Of a stretch of 64,000 nucleotides of DNA, positions 39,252 to 56,590 are shown piece after piece. Numbering within the stretch: position 1 is the first letter of the stretch; the number at the start of each line of letters is the position of its first letter. Location of the stretch: positions 121,723,071 to 121,787,070 of the forward strand of contig NC_045435.1 in the NCBI RefSeq assembly GCF_002776525.5, given 5' to 3'. The notes below the pieces were generated by a model. The model saw nothing but the letters and a program-made list of their open reading frames with translations. It did no database searches and was not told the origin of the DNA. A program made the translations under genes and the position numbers. This stretch comes from Piliocolobus tephrosceles. Taxonomy: Eukaryota; Chordata; Mammalia; Primates; Cercopithecidae.

Positions 39252-42200
39252 TTTAACAACTGTTTCTTGAGTGTACTAAGTGCCTCTCAGAAGGAGACAT
39301 GAATGGCTCTGTCAGAGAATTCATGGTTTCTACATAACCTTTTGGAAAAAAGAACCAGTTTCAAAGAAATGAGAAGTACTGCTGGCAGCTGTTTGTGAAT
39401 ATGATTATAGACTGATTTTAGGAAGTGCTAAGAGTAATCAGGATGCTACACAATTTTCATAACTGTTTAAACTGCTCTCTCTACCACCTAAGTAGCTAAG
39501 GTTTAATGAGAATTGGAGATTTAAGCATTCTGTTTTATTCTCTACTATAAGGTATAAACTGTTTGTGTTCTTCTAAGTGGTTTATAAACTCACAGGAAGG
39601 CTTGGCACCTGGATTCCCATTGACATTGGTTCTTGCTAAATGTTGCATGTGCTGCAAAGCCATTTATTACTTTACAGCAATTTTTTCTTCACCTTAGTCA
39701 CTAATGACTCATTACTAATCCGTTATGGCCCAGATATTCAACTTCTTTATGGCATAAGCTTGCATTTCATTTTTGAAAAATCTGTACTTTCCGTTTAAAC
39801 CAGAGGATTCATTGATATACAGATGCAGAATATGCATGAGTAAGCTTTCACATGGGAAATATTTTTCTGCAACATAAAACCTGTTTCATTAAAAGAAAGT
39901 GAAAATGTTGACACCCAGAAAGCAAGTGATCAGATCTTAGTCATTAACAGATTACCATATCAAGTGTAAGTAGACAAGAGAGAACAGTTTGAGTTGAAGA
40001 AAATACGAGTGCAAAAAACTTCTCATATTAATAGTGAAATATATTTTACAGTTAGTACTATATTCACCTAGTGAATGATAAATTACACATTGAGAAATAG
40101 ACTCTATTGAGAACACCATATAGGGGAGGAAAGACTTTTCCTCTGCTCTCCTGGTTCAATAGCTGGGTGTATGAAATAAACTGACACCTGGCAGATTAAC
40201 AGAAGAAAAGGCATGTGGACTTGCCAGTTTTTAATATTACATGCATGGGACATCACAAAAAAAAAAAAAAAAAAAGTGAATACCCTTCAAATTGGTAAGA
40301 TTTGACAGCATATAGACCATCTTAATAGGGGAAGGAGAGGAGGCTGTAGATCACTTGTGGAGAGTAAATGACTTTTAGAAAAGATCAATGGGTGCTTAAA
40401 ATAACAGATGGGAATTCTGATAATTTGTGACAAAGTTTGTCTGGGTGCAGTGTTGACTTCAAATCTTTTCTCTGATAGGAGTCAATTTTTTCCTGCTGAT
40501 TAAACAATAGCCAGGGAAGGGATTTATGACAATTTAGATTTCTTTTTTTTTTTTCTTTTCTAAATCTGACTTTAGACAGATGCAAGTGTTCACAGAAAAT
40601 CTCTCCCTATATTTGCCATTTTCCAAGTACCTTCAGCTCAAAATAATCAAGATACCAAGGTGGCATATGTTGGGGTAGCATGGCCCAAATTAATTTGTAA
40701 TATTTTGGGGTGACACATTCTGGTCTCCAATCATGGCAACTAGGTATTAGAATCCAGATATTGGGTCTGCCATTCATAGATGGGTTCATAGAGAATGGGA
40801 ATGTCAATGTAGTTATTAACATTGATTAGTTCACTATAATCCTACAGAGAATTTATAAAGGCAAGTCATCCCCGAAGCCATGTTCTCTGCAGCTCAAAGA
40901 AGTTTCCAGCTTCAATTACTTTCACAAGATTTAATAAATTAAATTAGTTCTCTCCATCAAGTTTTGTAGTTACTTTACATAATAATGAATTTTAAGTGGG
41001 AATTTAACTATAGGACCAATATACAAGTAGATTAATTTCTGTATGTTAACCTCAGAGGGCCTTATGTGGCTATGCAGTTGTGTGGACACTGATGTTAAAC
41101 TAAACAAAGGGTTTCTTTTTTGAGTCTAAATTAAATGTAAAATAAATGTAAACATGATGCCACTCATCAGTGTTATCTAAATACGCATTGGCTATTTTTC
41201 TTGAGAAAAGTACAAAATCAGTAATGTCTCAGTGGTGTTATAAATGTGAAAATAGCAGACTGGTGAGAGCCCCGAAAGATATTTCATAGTCAAAAAGAGA
41301 GGAATGTATAAGGGAACACAGATTCAATTGAATTTATTATAAAACCGACTGAAACTTGTCTCCACCTAACACTAGAGGAACCAAAGTTTACTTTTCTGAT
41401 TCATACTTTTTGAGAGAGCTTCCTTCCTGAAAATAATCTTATTTAGAATTGTTAAATATTAGAGATTGAAAGATGGCTTTTTTTTTTTAAGATTTCATAT
41501 ATCATCTCTCTCCTGAGTAATGAGTTTGTTTTTTTGTTTTTTTGTTTTTTTAACTTCTCCAAAGTTACTGAATAATATTTAGGATGTGATTTAAAGTATC
41601 CAAATGTGGTTATTGAAAAAGATCATATAGATCAGCAATATTCAGATAAAAGAAAAGAAAAAAACAGATACAACAAATAATAGAAAAAACAACTTGAAAT
41701 CAATAAATCAATTCTAATTACTTTCACAAGATTTATGCATTGAAATTGTTTACTAAAGCAAGCATTAAGTTCTAACTCTACTACTTAATATATAATGTTT
41801 ACTCCCTTAGCATCTATTTTTAATGCCAGGATGATTGAAACAATAGACATTCATTGACTACTTGTTGTAAGCTAGACACCAATAATTTCTAATGCAATTT
41901 GCTATAGTTAGATTTCATGACTGGTTTTGACATGCTTAAAATGCAAAAAACACAATGAGCAATAAATAATCATTTGAAACATAATTGATTTTGTAATATG
42001 AAATTTATGTTATTAGAGCTTTTCAGGAAAGGGAGAGCTTGAATTAGGAAGAAGTACTCAAGGAAAACAAAGGAGAAAAAAGTCATACAAGTGGAGGGTA
42101 CAGAGCTGGAAAATTAGTATGATGTCCCTAGGTAGTAGAATTGCAGGAAGAATTTTTAAGTTCAAAATACAAACTGACAGGGTGACAATACGCAGTAAGT

Positions 42201-42920
42201 AGAGAATATGCATATGACACAGGAAAGAGAAATCTGAATTAATTGGAATATCTAAATGGGAACTGACTTAAGAGATAGGTTTTAGTGTCCACAGCAATGT
42301 TGGTGAGTGGGCACACACATACACACAAAATGGGTACTGACGGAATGAATTATATCCTAAGAAAGCCAATGTGCTTGGGGAGGCTGGACCATTTGCAAGC
42401 TCCTGACTGGCTGAATGCACAGCATGTTCAAAGGTAAAGCAAGTTCATACACTATTTTGAAAGTCTCCTTTCAAAGCATTAAGGAGAACAAATGTTCCCC
42501 ATTTGACATGTGATGGAAAGTAATAAAAGATCTCATATAACACATTACCTTTAAGACAAATGCTTTAAGAATGCACTTTTCCAAGTGTCTGTCCATTCGT
42601 GTCTAGACTTCAGCAAGCATGGAAACAAAGTAGAGTTACTCTAACTTCAGAAAGAAATGTCAAGAACAAGCCAGACGTCAATGCCCTAACATGACCAGTC
42701 TCTAATCAATGTCCTGAAATGTTAAGATAACCGAAAGTATAAACCCAAGTACATGGCAGAAAACATGGAGAGAAAAGATAAGGGTAGACAAATAGATAAG
42801 CCTAAGATAGATTGGGCTGCCGATATGTTTTATGTAGGCTACTTATTGTTTTAAAAAAATATTGAATGAATCTTTATCATTTAAAAAATAAAATATTTAA
42901 CATTAGGGAAAAAACATCCC
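39252..42920. other. Long unassigned stretch
   Basis: About 3.7 kb has no credible gene. A19 lies at about 40257-40275. T-rich runs lie near 40543 and 41520-41550. The part at 40130-40860 has an LTR-like flavour (cagctgggtgtatgaaataa, ttggggtgacacattctggt), but I could not assign it. Confidence 0.45.
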
Positions 42921-44570
42921 AGAATGTTACCTTATTTTGAAAAACTCAATAGAAAAATTGGGTTCATATGCCTGAATGGCATACAGTATGCACTCTTCTA
43001 ACAGGGAGCCTCCTCTTGAATTCACTGGAGTCCCTCTTTCATCTGCTTTATACAATTTTGTTACTTGTCTGCTTCCTACATATACTGACATTTGGGATCT
43101 ATGGTTTGAAAAGTAGTCTTCAAGATGAGATATACAACCCCTAGGACCACAAAGATTTTCTAACATATACATGAACATGGCTTGTTTTAAGAGAGTCAAA
43201 TATCAAACCTTAAAGACACATATACTGTTTCCTAAAAATTATCTGCCTGAGAAGATATTGAGCGAAGAACAGCAATCTGTTTTTCTTAGCAAGTTTTCCT
43301 TTCACAAATCTCCCTCCCTACCTGTTACAAATTTCAAATATTACTATGTTGCATTGTCTTAGGATGCTAAAGCCTATATACCAACAAACAATATAAACAA
43401 TCCAAAGTATTAGTATTAACAATATCTGCTTTAGATAAACTAAAACAAACCATATATTGGGCTCTATATATTTGTCCATCTTAATCACTTGAAACATGGC
43501 ATTAGAAATGGTGAGTTTTGGCTACTGTTGAAATTTTCTGAATTTAAATACTTTGAAGAGTAGACCCTGAGGAATATAAATTGTTCATTTATCTATTTTG
43601 CCTCTCCACCCCTTATCAGCTCTTGCCAGTGACTGTCAAAAAATACATGTTGTTGGGGAGACTTAAGAAATCAAAGCAAAGCATTGGTAAAGGACAGACA
43701 GGTAGATAGACAGATAGATCAATAGAAGCGTTAATTTTTTTCACTCAGACAACAAACTCATGGTAAAATTTCATATTTTTATTTAACTACCCATGCATCT
43801 ATTCATCTTAGAATTAAAAGTCAGAAGTCAAATTTGTATCTCCAAAATTTGTTTGTATTGAAACCCAAGGCCATATTTTTTCTTGATAGAGGGCTAGTGT
43901 AATTTGGCAGGGTATTTGTCAAGGAGAAATGCCTGTGTTATTTAAGTTATGAAACAGGCATTGTTTAACAGAATCCACCCAATCTGCAAATATAATATTT
44001 TAATAAAATGTATTTAAAGCATGTGTTAAGATAATACTATTTTATGATACAAATTATACTCAATGTATTTATGACATTTCTATTATCTTAGACTTTTGCA
44101 TACTTTAACTATAAAGATATATTAACTAATACTTATTAAAATTTAATGAGACTCAATAAAGCATTTTGGCTACTTCTGCATAAAGAAGAAAGGGATTGAG
44201 CAACACATTAGTTTATCGACACAGTAGATTTGAAATCATTAACTTTAAAAAAATAGAAAGAAAACATAAGTGAATTTTATATTGATAGATTGATGAAAGT
44301 ACTTTCCAAAGGTACATCACAAAGTGGCTTTTGGACTATAACTCAGAAAGAGTTCAAAGGATTTATAGTATTGCTGTACTAAAATTTCTTCCATTTCTAC
44401 CAAATTATTTATGTAAACATTTTTTCCCCAAACTTATATCTGTAAAACAAAAATAAGAATAGAAAAGATGCCACATAATGTCTCATTACAAAGTGAATAT
44501 TTATGATAATGGTAATATATTAATGGTAATATTTCTCATTTTAATGATAATATGTTAGTGGTGATATTCA
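42921..44570. other. Unassigned DNA
   Basis: No credible gene. An imperfect GATA-like run (gtagatagacagatagat) lies near 43702-43720, and an AT-rich TGATAATGG repeat-like stretch near 44500-44570. Confidence 0.5.
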
Positions 44571-44575
44571 TCTAT

Positions 44576-44920
44576 TGATGTGGTTTGGCTGTGTCCCCAC
44601 CTAAATGTCATCTTGAATTCCCATGTGTGGGAGGGAGCCGGTGGGAGGTGGTTGAATATTGGGGGCAAGGCTTTCCCATGCTTTTCTCATGATGGTGACT
44701 AAAGCTCGTGAGATGATGGTTTTAAAAATGGGAGTTTCTCTGCACAGGCTGACTTTTTGCCTGTTGCCATCCATGTGAGATGGGACTTGCTCTTCCTTGC
44801 CTTCCACCATGATTGTGAGGCATCCCCAGAACATGGAACTGTAAGTCCATGAAATCTCTTTCCTTTCTAAATTACCCAGTCTCAGTTATCTTATCAGCAG
44901 CATGTAAATGGACTGATACA
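44576..44920 (+). mobile_element. THE1-type 5' LTR
   Basis: It runs from tgatgtggtttggctgtgtc to gactgataca (345 bp). The poly-A region aaatctctttcctttctaaa precedes the R/U5-like end. Confidence 0.9.
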
Positions 44921-46496
44921 ATAAATTGATACCAGTAGAGAAGGGAGCTGCTGAAAAGACACCTGAAAATGTGGAAGCAACTTTGGAGCTGGATAACATG
45001 CAGAGGTTGGAACAGTTTGGAGGGCTCAAAAGGAGACAGGAAAAATGTGGGAAAGTTTGGAACTTCTTTGACACTTATTGAATGGCTTTGACCAAAGTGC
45101 TGATAATGATATGGACAGTGAAATCCAGGCTGATGTGGTCTCAGATGGAGAGGAGAAACTTGTTGGGAACTGGAGCAAAGGTGATTCTTGCTATGTTTTA
45201 GCAAAGAGACTGGCAGCATTTTGCCCCAGCCCTAGAGATATGTGGAACTTTGTACTTGAGAGAGATGATTTAAGGTATCTGGCAGAAGAAATTTCTAAGC
45301 AGCAAAGCATTCAAGACATGACCTGGGCACTGTTAAAAGCATTCAGTTTTAAAAAGAAAAAAAACATAAAAGTTTGGGAAATTTGCAGCTTACAATGCAA
45401 TAGAAATGAAAATCCCATTGTCTGAGAAGAAATTCAAGCCAGCTGCAGAAGTTTGCATAAGTAATGAGGAACTGAATGTTAATTACCAAGACAATGGAGA
45501 TAATATCTCCAGGGCATTTTAGAGGCCTTCATGACAGCCCCTCACATCACAGGCCCACAGGCCAAGGAAGACAAAATGGTTTCATGGGCTGGGCTCAGTG
45601 TCCCTCCCTGTGCTGTGTGCAGCCTAGGAACTTGGTGCCCTATTTCCCAAATGCTCTAACAATGGCTGAAAGGGGCCAATGCAGAGCTTGGGCCATGGCT
45701 TCAGAGTGTGCAAGCCTCAAGACTTGGCAGTTTCCACACGATGTTGAGCCTGCAAATGCACAGAAGTCAAGAATTGCGGTTTGATTACTCCTGCCAAGAT
45801 TTCAGAGAATGTATAGAAATGCTAGGATGCCCAGGCAGAGGTTAACTGCAGGGGTGGGCCCTCATGGAGAATCTCTGCTAGGGCAGTGTGGAAGTGAAAT
45901 GTGGGGTTGGAGCCCCCACACAGAGTCCCCAGTGAGGCACCGCCTAGTGGAGTTGTAAGAAGACAGCCAACGTCTCCAGGCCCCTGAATGGTAGATCTAC
46001 TGGCAGCTTGCACTGTGTGCCAGGAAAAGCCGCAGACACTGAACACCAGTCCTTGAAAGCAGCTAGGAGAGAGACTGTATCCCGCAAAGCCACAGGGGTG
46101 GAGCTGCTCAAGACCCTGGGAATCCACCTCTTGCATCAGTGTGATCTGGATGTGAGACATGGAGTCAAAGGAGATCATTTTGGAGCTTCAAGGTTTGACT
46201 GCCCTACTCGATTTTGGACTTGCATGGGGCCTGTAGCCCCTTTGCTTTGGCCAATTTCTCCCATTTGGAATGGGTATATTTACCCAATGCCTTACCCCCT
46301 TGGTATCTAGGAAGTAACTCACTTTTGATTTTACAGGCCCATAGGTGGAAGGGACTTGCCCTTTCTAGGATGAGATGTTGAACTATGGATTTTTGAGTTA
46401 ATGCTCAAATGAATTAAGACTTTGGGGGATTGTTGGGAAGGCATGATTGGTTTTGAAGTGTGAGGATATGAGATTTGGGCAAGGCCAAGGGTGGGA
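44921..46496 (+). pseudogene. THE1 internal region
   Basis: It contains standard THE1-internal words: gaagcaactttggagctgga, aggttggaacagtttggagg, gaaatccaggctgatgtggt, ctggcagcattttgccccag, and a 3' part ending aagggtgggatgat. Frames of about 100-118 codons exist on both strands but none is a complete known protein. MaLR internals carry only a decayed gag-related sequence. Confidence 0.85.
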
Positions 46497-47204
<708 letters not shown>

Positions 47205-47209
47205 TCTAT

Positions 47210-48478
47210 ATATGCATAATTCAATTGAAAAGTAAACTGTACTCCTTTATCTTTCAAGGTGTGTTATCCTCTAACTTTGCTTTATATGTAGTAATTTTAA
47301 ATGCCAGCACAACCTATATTTATGTTGTGTAATAAAGATAAATTGAGGAAAATTGCAATGAAAATGTGATATGAAATCTTTAATACTTTGAGCCTATAAT
47401 ATGATGAAATTTGAATAATGATTTAAATTTAAATACACATATTTTTGATGCAAAGAAGTGTGATCAGATAATTAAACACTTTCAAGCAAAAATATATAAT
47501 ATAATGAGTAAACTCTGAATGTAGGGAATGACATGGGAATGTGAGTTTAGGAGAAAAGGGAGCAATGACAAATTTATATCTTGCTTATTGATATTTTTAA
47601 ATAGATGACAAATATCAGATTGATATGGTAGCTCGATACCAATGGATAAATTTACAAGAGTAACCTAATGGGTTATTTTAGATGGTGATATTTTCATAAT
47701 GTAGGAAATTACATACTTTCATATTATTTAAAGTTATAATTAGATATCTTAGATACTACTTTAAAAATATGTGCAAATATATATAATTTTCTGATAAAAA
47801 TTTTTGGATGTATTCAAGAAACAATATTAGAAGATACTCATTTATAAAAACTTGAGATTTGAAAGTTTTATTGGCCTCCAGATTCATTCTTGATAAGGTA
47901 GTCACTATTTAGTGCCTTGCCTTGTCACAGTGGAGTCTGAGGCTTTGATATATAGTACTTTCTAATTTGATCATAAATGAATTGAAAAACTAGGCAGGAC
48001 TGAATATTGTGAATATTGTGAATGACTGTTGAATGCAGAAGACAAGAGAAGTGGATAAAAGAAAAATGAAAATAGTAAGAGATCAGATTGTGGAAAAGAA
48101 TTGAAAACCAAGTAGAAATTTTTAAGTTAATTATAAATGAAATGTGCATGAGTACTTTACATTGGCTATATCACAGGAAGTTTGAGGAGAAAAACAGTGT
48201 AACACTCATTAAAGTTAAATGATATTTGAGGGACACAATATCATTAATGCTAGACTAAATAACAGGAATAAATAATCCCGATATTATTGAATGATAATAA
48301 TGGATAAAATCATGATGTTAAGATGTTAAGACTGTATTAAAAATCTACAATTAACAGGAAAGTTCACTATTACTGTTAATAGCTAAGTTATTTCTTACCA
48401 GTTTAAAGCATTAAGAGTAGACTACTGGATAAAATGTAAAATGTCTTTAAAAACTGACAGAATAAAAGAAATAAAAAC
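47210..48478. other. Unassigned AT-rich DNA
   Basis: No gene. Around 47999-48022 the word tgaatattg is tandemly repeated. The last part may belong to the L1M that continues at 52773, but I cannot confirm it. Confidence 0.45.
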
Positions 48479-49474
48479 GAGTCTCCAGCTCCCAGTGCGA
48501 GCAACACAGAAGACAGGTGATTTCTGCATTTTCAACTGAGGTATCAGGTTCATCTCACTAGGGAGTGCCAGGCAATTGGTGCTGGTCAGCTGCTGCAGCC
48601 CAACCAGCGAGAGCTGAAGCAGGGTGAGGCATCGCCTCACCTGGGAAGCACAAGGGGGAAGAGAATCCCTTTTCCTAGCCAGGGGAACTGAGACACACAA
48701 CACCTGGAAAATCGGGTAACTCCCACCCCAATACTGTGCTTTACCAAGGGTCTTAGCAAACGGCACACCAGGAGATTATATCCCACACCTGGCCTGGAGG
48801 GTCCCACACCCACGGAGCCTCCCTCATTGCTAGCACAGCAGTCTGAGATCTAACTGCAAGGTGGCAGCTGCTGGGGGAGTGGCGCCCGCCATTGCTGAAG
48901 CTTAAGTAGGTAAACAAAGCTGCCCAGGAAACTCGAACTGGGTGAAGCCTACAGCAGTTCAAGGAAGCCTGCTTGTCTCTGTAGACTCTACCTCTGGGGA
49001 CAGGGCACAGCTAAAAAAAAGCAGCAGAAACCTCAGCAGATGCAAATGACCCTGTCTGACAGCTTTCAAGAAAGCAGTGGATCTCCTAACATGGAGGTTG
49101 AGATCTGAGAATGGACAGACTGCCTGTTCAAGTGGGTCCCTGACCCCTGAGTAGCTTAACTGGGAGACATCCCCCACTAGGTGCAGATTGACACCCCACA
49201 TCTTACACGGCGGGGTACACCACAGAGGCGAACCTTCCAAAGCAAGAATCAGACAGGTACACTCGCTGTTCAGCAATATTCTATCTTCTGCAGCCTCTGC
49301 TGCTGATACCCAAGCAAACAGGGTCTGGAGTGGACCTCAACAAATCTCCAACAGACCTTCAGCTGAGGGTCCTGACTGTTAGAAGGAAAACTAACAAACA
49401 GGAAGGACACCTGCACCAAAACCCCATCAGTACGTCACCATCATCAAAGACCAAAGGCAGATAAAAACACAAAG
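48479..49474 (+). promoter_or_regulatory. L1PA 5' UTR (promoter region)
   Basis: About 1 kb holds the internal RNA polymerase II promoter of L1 and, on the minus strand, the antisense promoter region. Recognisable words: ctcactagggagtgccaggc, ctcacctgggaagcac, gcagtctgagatctaactgc, ggtccctgacccctgag. The extreme 5' end with the YY1 site is absent. Its 49214-49343 part matches the roughly 129-bp segment that older L1PA subfamilies keep and younger ones lost. Short antisense frames here are too diverged to call ORF0. Confidence 0.8.
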
Positions 49475-50488
49475 ATGGGGAAAAAGCAGGGCAGAAAAGC
49501 TGGAAATTCAAAAAAATAAGAGCACATCTCTCCCTCCAAAGGACTGCAGCTTATTGCCAGCAACGGATCAAAGCTGGATGGAGAATGACTTTGATGAGTT
49601 GAGAGAAGAAGGCTTTAGTCCATCAGACTCAGAGCTAAAAGAGGAATTACGTACCCAGCGCAAAGAAATTAAAAATCTTGAAAAAAGAATGGAAGAATGG
49701 ATAACTAGAATAATCAATGCAGAGAAGGCCATAAACGAACTGACAGAGATAAAAACCATGACACGAGAAATACATGACAAATGCACAAGCTTCAGTAACC
49801 AACTCGATCAACTAGAAGAAAGAGTATCAGCGATTGAGGATCAAATGAATGAAATGAAGTGAGAAGAGAAGTCTAAAGAAAAAAGAGGAAAAAGAAATGA
49901 ACAAAGCCTTCAAGAAGTATGGGATTATGTGAAAAGACCAAATCTACGTCTCACTGGGGTGCCTGAAAGTGAGGGGGAAAATGGAACCAAGTTGGAAAAC
50001 ACTCTTCAGGATATCATCCAGGAGAAATTCCCCAACCTAGTAAGGCAGGCCAACATTCAAATTCAGGAAATACAGAGAATGCCACAAATATACTCCTTGA
50101 GAAGAGCAACTCCAAGACACATAATTATCAGATTCACCAAAGATGAAATGAAGGAAAAACTGTTAAGGGCAGCCAGAGAGAAAGGTCGGGTTCCCCACAA
50201 AGGGAAGCCCATCAGACTAACAGCAGATCTCTCGGCAGAAACTCTACAAGCCAGAAGAGAGTGGGGGCCAATATTCAACATTCTTAAAAAAAAATTTTTC
50301 AACCCAGAATTTCATATCTAGCCAAACTAAGTTTCATAAGTGAAGGAGAAATAAAATCCTTTACAGACAAGCAAATGCTTAGAGATTTTGTCACCACCAG
50401 GCCTGCCCTACAAGAAACCCTGAAGGACGCACTAAACATGGAAAGGAATAACTGGTACCAGCCATTGCAAAAACATGCCAAAATGTAA
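49475..50488 (+). pseudogene. L1 ORF1 pseudogene
   Basis: From ATG to the native TAA it is 1014 bp, equal to the 338 codons of ORF1p. An in-frame stop lies at 49517-49519. A frameshift follows, then a stop at 49860-49862 and another frameshift in the A-run near 50287. Fragments retain the coiled coil (EELRTQRKEIKNLEKRM, DQLEERVSAIEDQMNEMK) and the RNA-recognition/C-terminal domains (VKRPNLRLTGVPE-like, ATPRHIIIRFTKDEMK). ORF1p is the trimeric RNA chaperone of L1. This copy cannot make it. Confidence 0.92.
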
Positions 50489-50551
50489 AGACCATCAATG
50501 CTAGGAGGAAACTGCATCAACTAGTGAGCAAAATAACCAGCTAATATCATA

Positions 50552-52549
<1,998 letters not shown>

Positions 52550-52772
52550 ACAATGAGATCACTTGGACTCGGGAAGGGGAACATCACACACCGCGGCCTA
52601 TTATGGGGAGGGGGGAGTGGGGAGGGATTGCATTGGGAGTTATACCTGATGTAAATGATGAGTTGATGGATTCAGCACGCCAACATGGCACAAGTATACA
52701 TATGTAACAAACCTGCACGTTGTGCACATGTACCCTAGAACTTAAAGTATAATAAAAAAAAAAAAAGAAAAA

Positions 52773-53215
52773 AAATAAAAACTACAATGAGATATTGTCT
52801 TATCCCAGTTTAAATGGCTTAAAATGATACCCTTTCCTTCACATTATTGCCAGCATTTGTTACTGCCTGTCTCTTGCTTGTAGAAGAATGGTTACCAGAG
52901 TCTGGGAAAGGTAGTTGGGGTTAGGGAAAATGGGCAATGGCAAATGAGTACAAAAAAATAGAAAGAATGAATAAGACCTACTATTTGATAGCACAACAGG
53001 ATGAATATAGTCAATGATAACTTCATTTTATATTTTAAAATAAATAATGTAATTGGATTGTTTGCAACTCATAGAATAAATGCTTGAGGGAATGGATACC
53101 CCTTCTCCATGTTGTGCTTTTTTCACATTGCATGCCTGTATCAAAATGTCTCATGTACCCCATAAATATATACACCTATTATGCAGCCACAGAAATTTAA
53201 AAAATAAAAAACTGA
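52773..53215 (+). mobile_element. Old L1M 3' end
   Basis: ctacaatgagatattgtctt resembles late ORF2. gaagaatggttaccagagtc, ctgggaaaggtagttggggt, gatagcacaacaggatgaat and catgtaccccataaatatat are 3' UTR words of older L1. It ends aaatttaaaaaataaaa. The younger L1PA appears to have inserted into it. Confidence 0.8.
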
Positions 53216-53287
53216 GGCTAAAATTGGACAGACTATTACAAAATACTTAAATACTGATATTTAGTCAAAAACCGTGTTATCTCAAGT

Positions 53288-53450
53288 TTACTTGGTGCTT
53301 GCTATAGACCAAGTACTATTTTAAATATTGATCTATATTAGTTCATTATAATAACTCATTACCTTTCCCCATACACCCTCTGATAAAGGTATCAACACTT
53401 ATTTTGTTATTAATTTTAAAAAGTCACAGTCCATGAAAAAGAAGAAAATA
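53288..53450 (-). mobile_element. MIR-like fragment, antisense
   Basis: gtgcttgctatagaccaagt, actattttaaatattgatct and cattataataactcattacc follow the antisense MIR order, but weakly. Confidence 0.45.
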
Positions 53451-53689
53451 CCTAAGATAGATAACTTATTTTTTTTTTTATCCAATCCATAAGATAGAAA
53501 AGCTTAAAATCTGTAGCTTCCTAGAACTGAAAGACAAATTCAAGCATCCTCGTCATAACATCTCATTTTAACAATTAAGCAATTGACTGCTGTGCCTGGG
53601 CTAAAAACACAATCATAGTTGAATCAAAACTCTTGTAATGCCTCTCCGTTACTTTAACATAAGACAATATATTTTATCACCAATATTAG

Positions 53690-53800
53690 GAAAATAGTAA
53701 CACCTGTGTCAAGTGGTTGGTTTGAAAAGTAAACTAGTTAGCACACATAAAACAGTGCCTAGTATATAATGAGCATTCCATCAATACGGGCTAGTATTTG
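53690..53800 (+). mobile_element. MIR-like fragment
   Basis: The end acataaaacagtgcctagta and tataatgagcattccatcaa fits the MIR 3' part in sense. Confidence 0.55.
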
Positions 53801-55292
<1,492 letters not shown>

Positions 55293-55531
55293 TCATAGTA
55301 AAATCTTATCAGCTTTAAAACTATTGAATATCTGATGCAGTCTGTGGGAATTAGTGTTTTCAGTAAAACATTCTCCAACATGAGCAGCTGTGTTTTGTCA
55401 AGAAGTTTCAAATCCATAATACTCAGTTCTTTCTTCCCTTCTTACATTCTACATGCACATACATTAGGATGCCAAAATATGTCTGAGAATGAAAAGGTGC
55501 AGAAAGAGAGAAAAGGGGAATGTGATAAAGA

Positions 55532-55556
55532 ATAAGAGAGAGAGAGAGAGAGAAAC
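55532..55556. repeat. Short (GA)n run
   Basis: About ten GA units after aataa. Confidence 0.9.
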
Positions 55557-55660
55557 AAAATAGATTGTTGTCAATTCAAAATTTTTCCTTGAGTTCTTTG
55601 TAAACTATGTACACATAAGAGAACTAATTACAGCAGTAATTTTCATCCATGAGCTATTTC

Positions 55661-55948
55661 GTTTTTAGACAAAGTCTTACTCTGATGCTCAGGCTGGACT
55701 ATAATGGTGTGATCTCGACTCACTGCAACCTCCCCCTCCCCGGTTCAAGCGATTCTCCTGCCTCAGCCTCCTGAGCAGCTGGGATTACAGGCGCGCGCCA
55801 CCATGCCCAGCTAATTTTTTTGTATTTTTAGTAGAGATGGCATTTCACGATGTTGGTCAGGCTGGTCTCGAATTACTGACCTCAGATGACCCACCCTCCT
55901 CGGCCTCCCAACGTGCTGGGATTACAGGCGTAAGCCACTGCACCTGAC
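55661..55948 (-). mobile_element. AluS-type element, antisense
   Basis: gacaaagtcttactctgatg at the start, cggttcaagcgattctcctg in the middle, and tacaggcgtaagccactgca at the end. The target duplication ccatgagctatttc (55647-55660) reads ccatgaactatttc at 55949-55962. Confidence 0.92.
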
Positions 55949-55962
55949 CCATGAACTATTTC

Positions 55963-56398
55963 TATTCTTCAAAAATATTGCATCATTTGGAAATTTTAAA
56001 GGTTATGAGGGATTTTTCTTAATTCAGGTTAGAGCAGTTCAGACTTGAGGTTAATTCAACCAAATCATTATATATTTATATTAAGATACAAATAGGATTC
56101 TAAAAAATTTAATTTATCTTACCCTATGGCTATTACTATCCCAAGTCATATAATTCTTATCAAAAGAAGAACACTTGCATGTCTTCATGCTAAGCAAATT
56201 TTTTCTCTACTCTTATCCTTAGCAGCCTCTACTCTTATCCTTAGCAGCCTGCTTATATTTAACATATTTCTCTTTTTAAATTTTGTTTACATTTCACAGA
56301 CAACATTCATCATAAATATTGAAATTTTGAAAAATATCTAATACTTATTTTTACCAAAAAATGCAATAAGAGGCCTTTAAGTTAAGGAAGACAGAATG
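55963..56398. other. Unassigned, with a 22-bp tandem duplication
   Basis: No gene. ctctactcttatccttagca plus gc occurs twice in direct succession (56205-56226 and 56227-56248) without a mismatch. Confidence 0.7.
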
Positions 56399-56399
56399 A

Positions 56400-56412
56400 A
56401 GGTATGTGTGTA

Positions 56413-56448
<36 letters not shown>

Positions 56449-56590
56449 GTATATATATGTATATGTATATATACATATGTATATATACATGTATATATAT
56501 GTATATACACATATGTATATATACATGTATATATGTATATACACACACACACAAACATATATAGACACACACACATATATATATATGTTT
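56400..56590. repeat. Long compound GT/TA/CA microsatellite
   Basis: It starts with GT units, passes through long TA runs and TATATGTATATACATG-type alternations, and ends with CA units. Start and end are thus complementary and the core is almost fully self-complementary. Reading frames here encode only Tyr/Ile/His/Cys repeats. Confidence 0.95.

Noticed and set aside
40130..40860. Possible antisense LTR
   Set aside because: Some words look LTR-like, but I could not place them in order against any family that I remember, and no partner or target duplication was seen.
45078..46310. Several 100-118 codon frames in the THE1 interior
   Set aside because: MaLR interiors are decayed gag-related DNA. 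The frames overlap on both strands and none is intact or has a domain.
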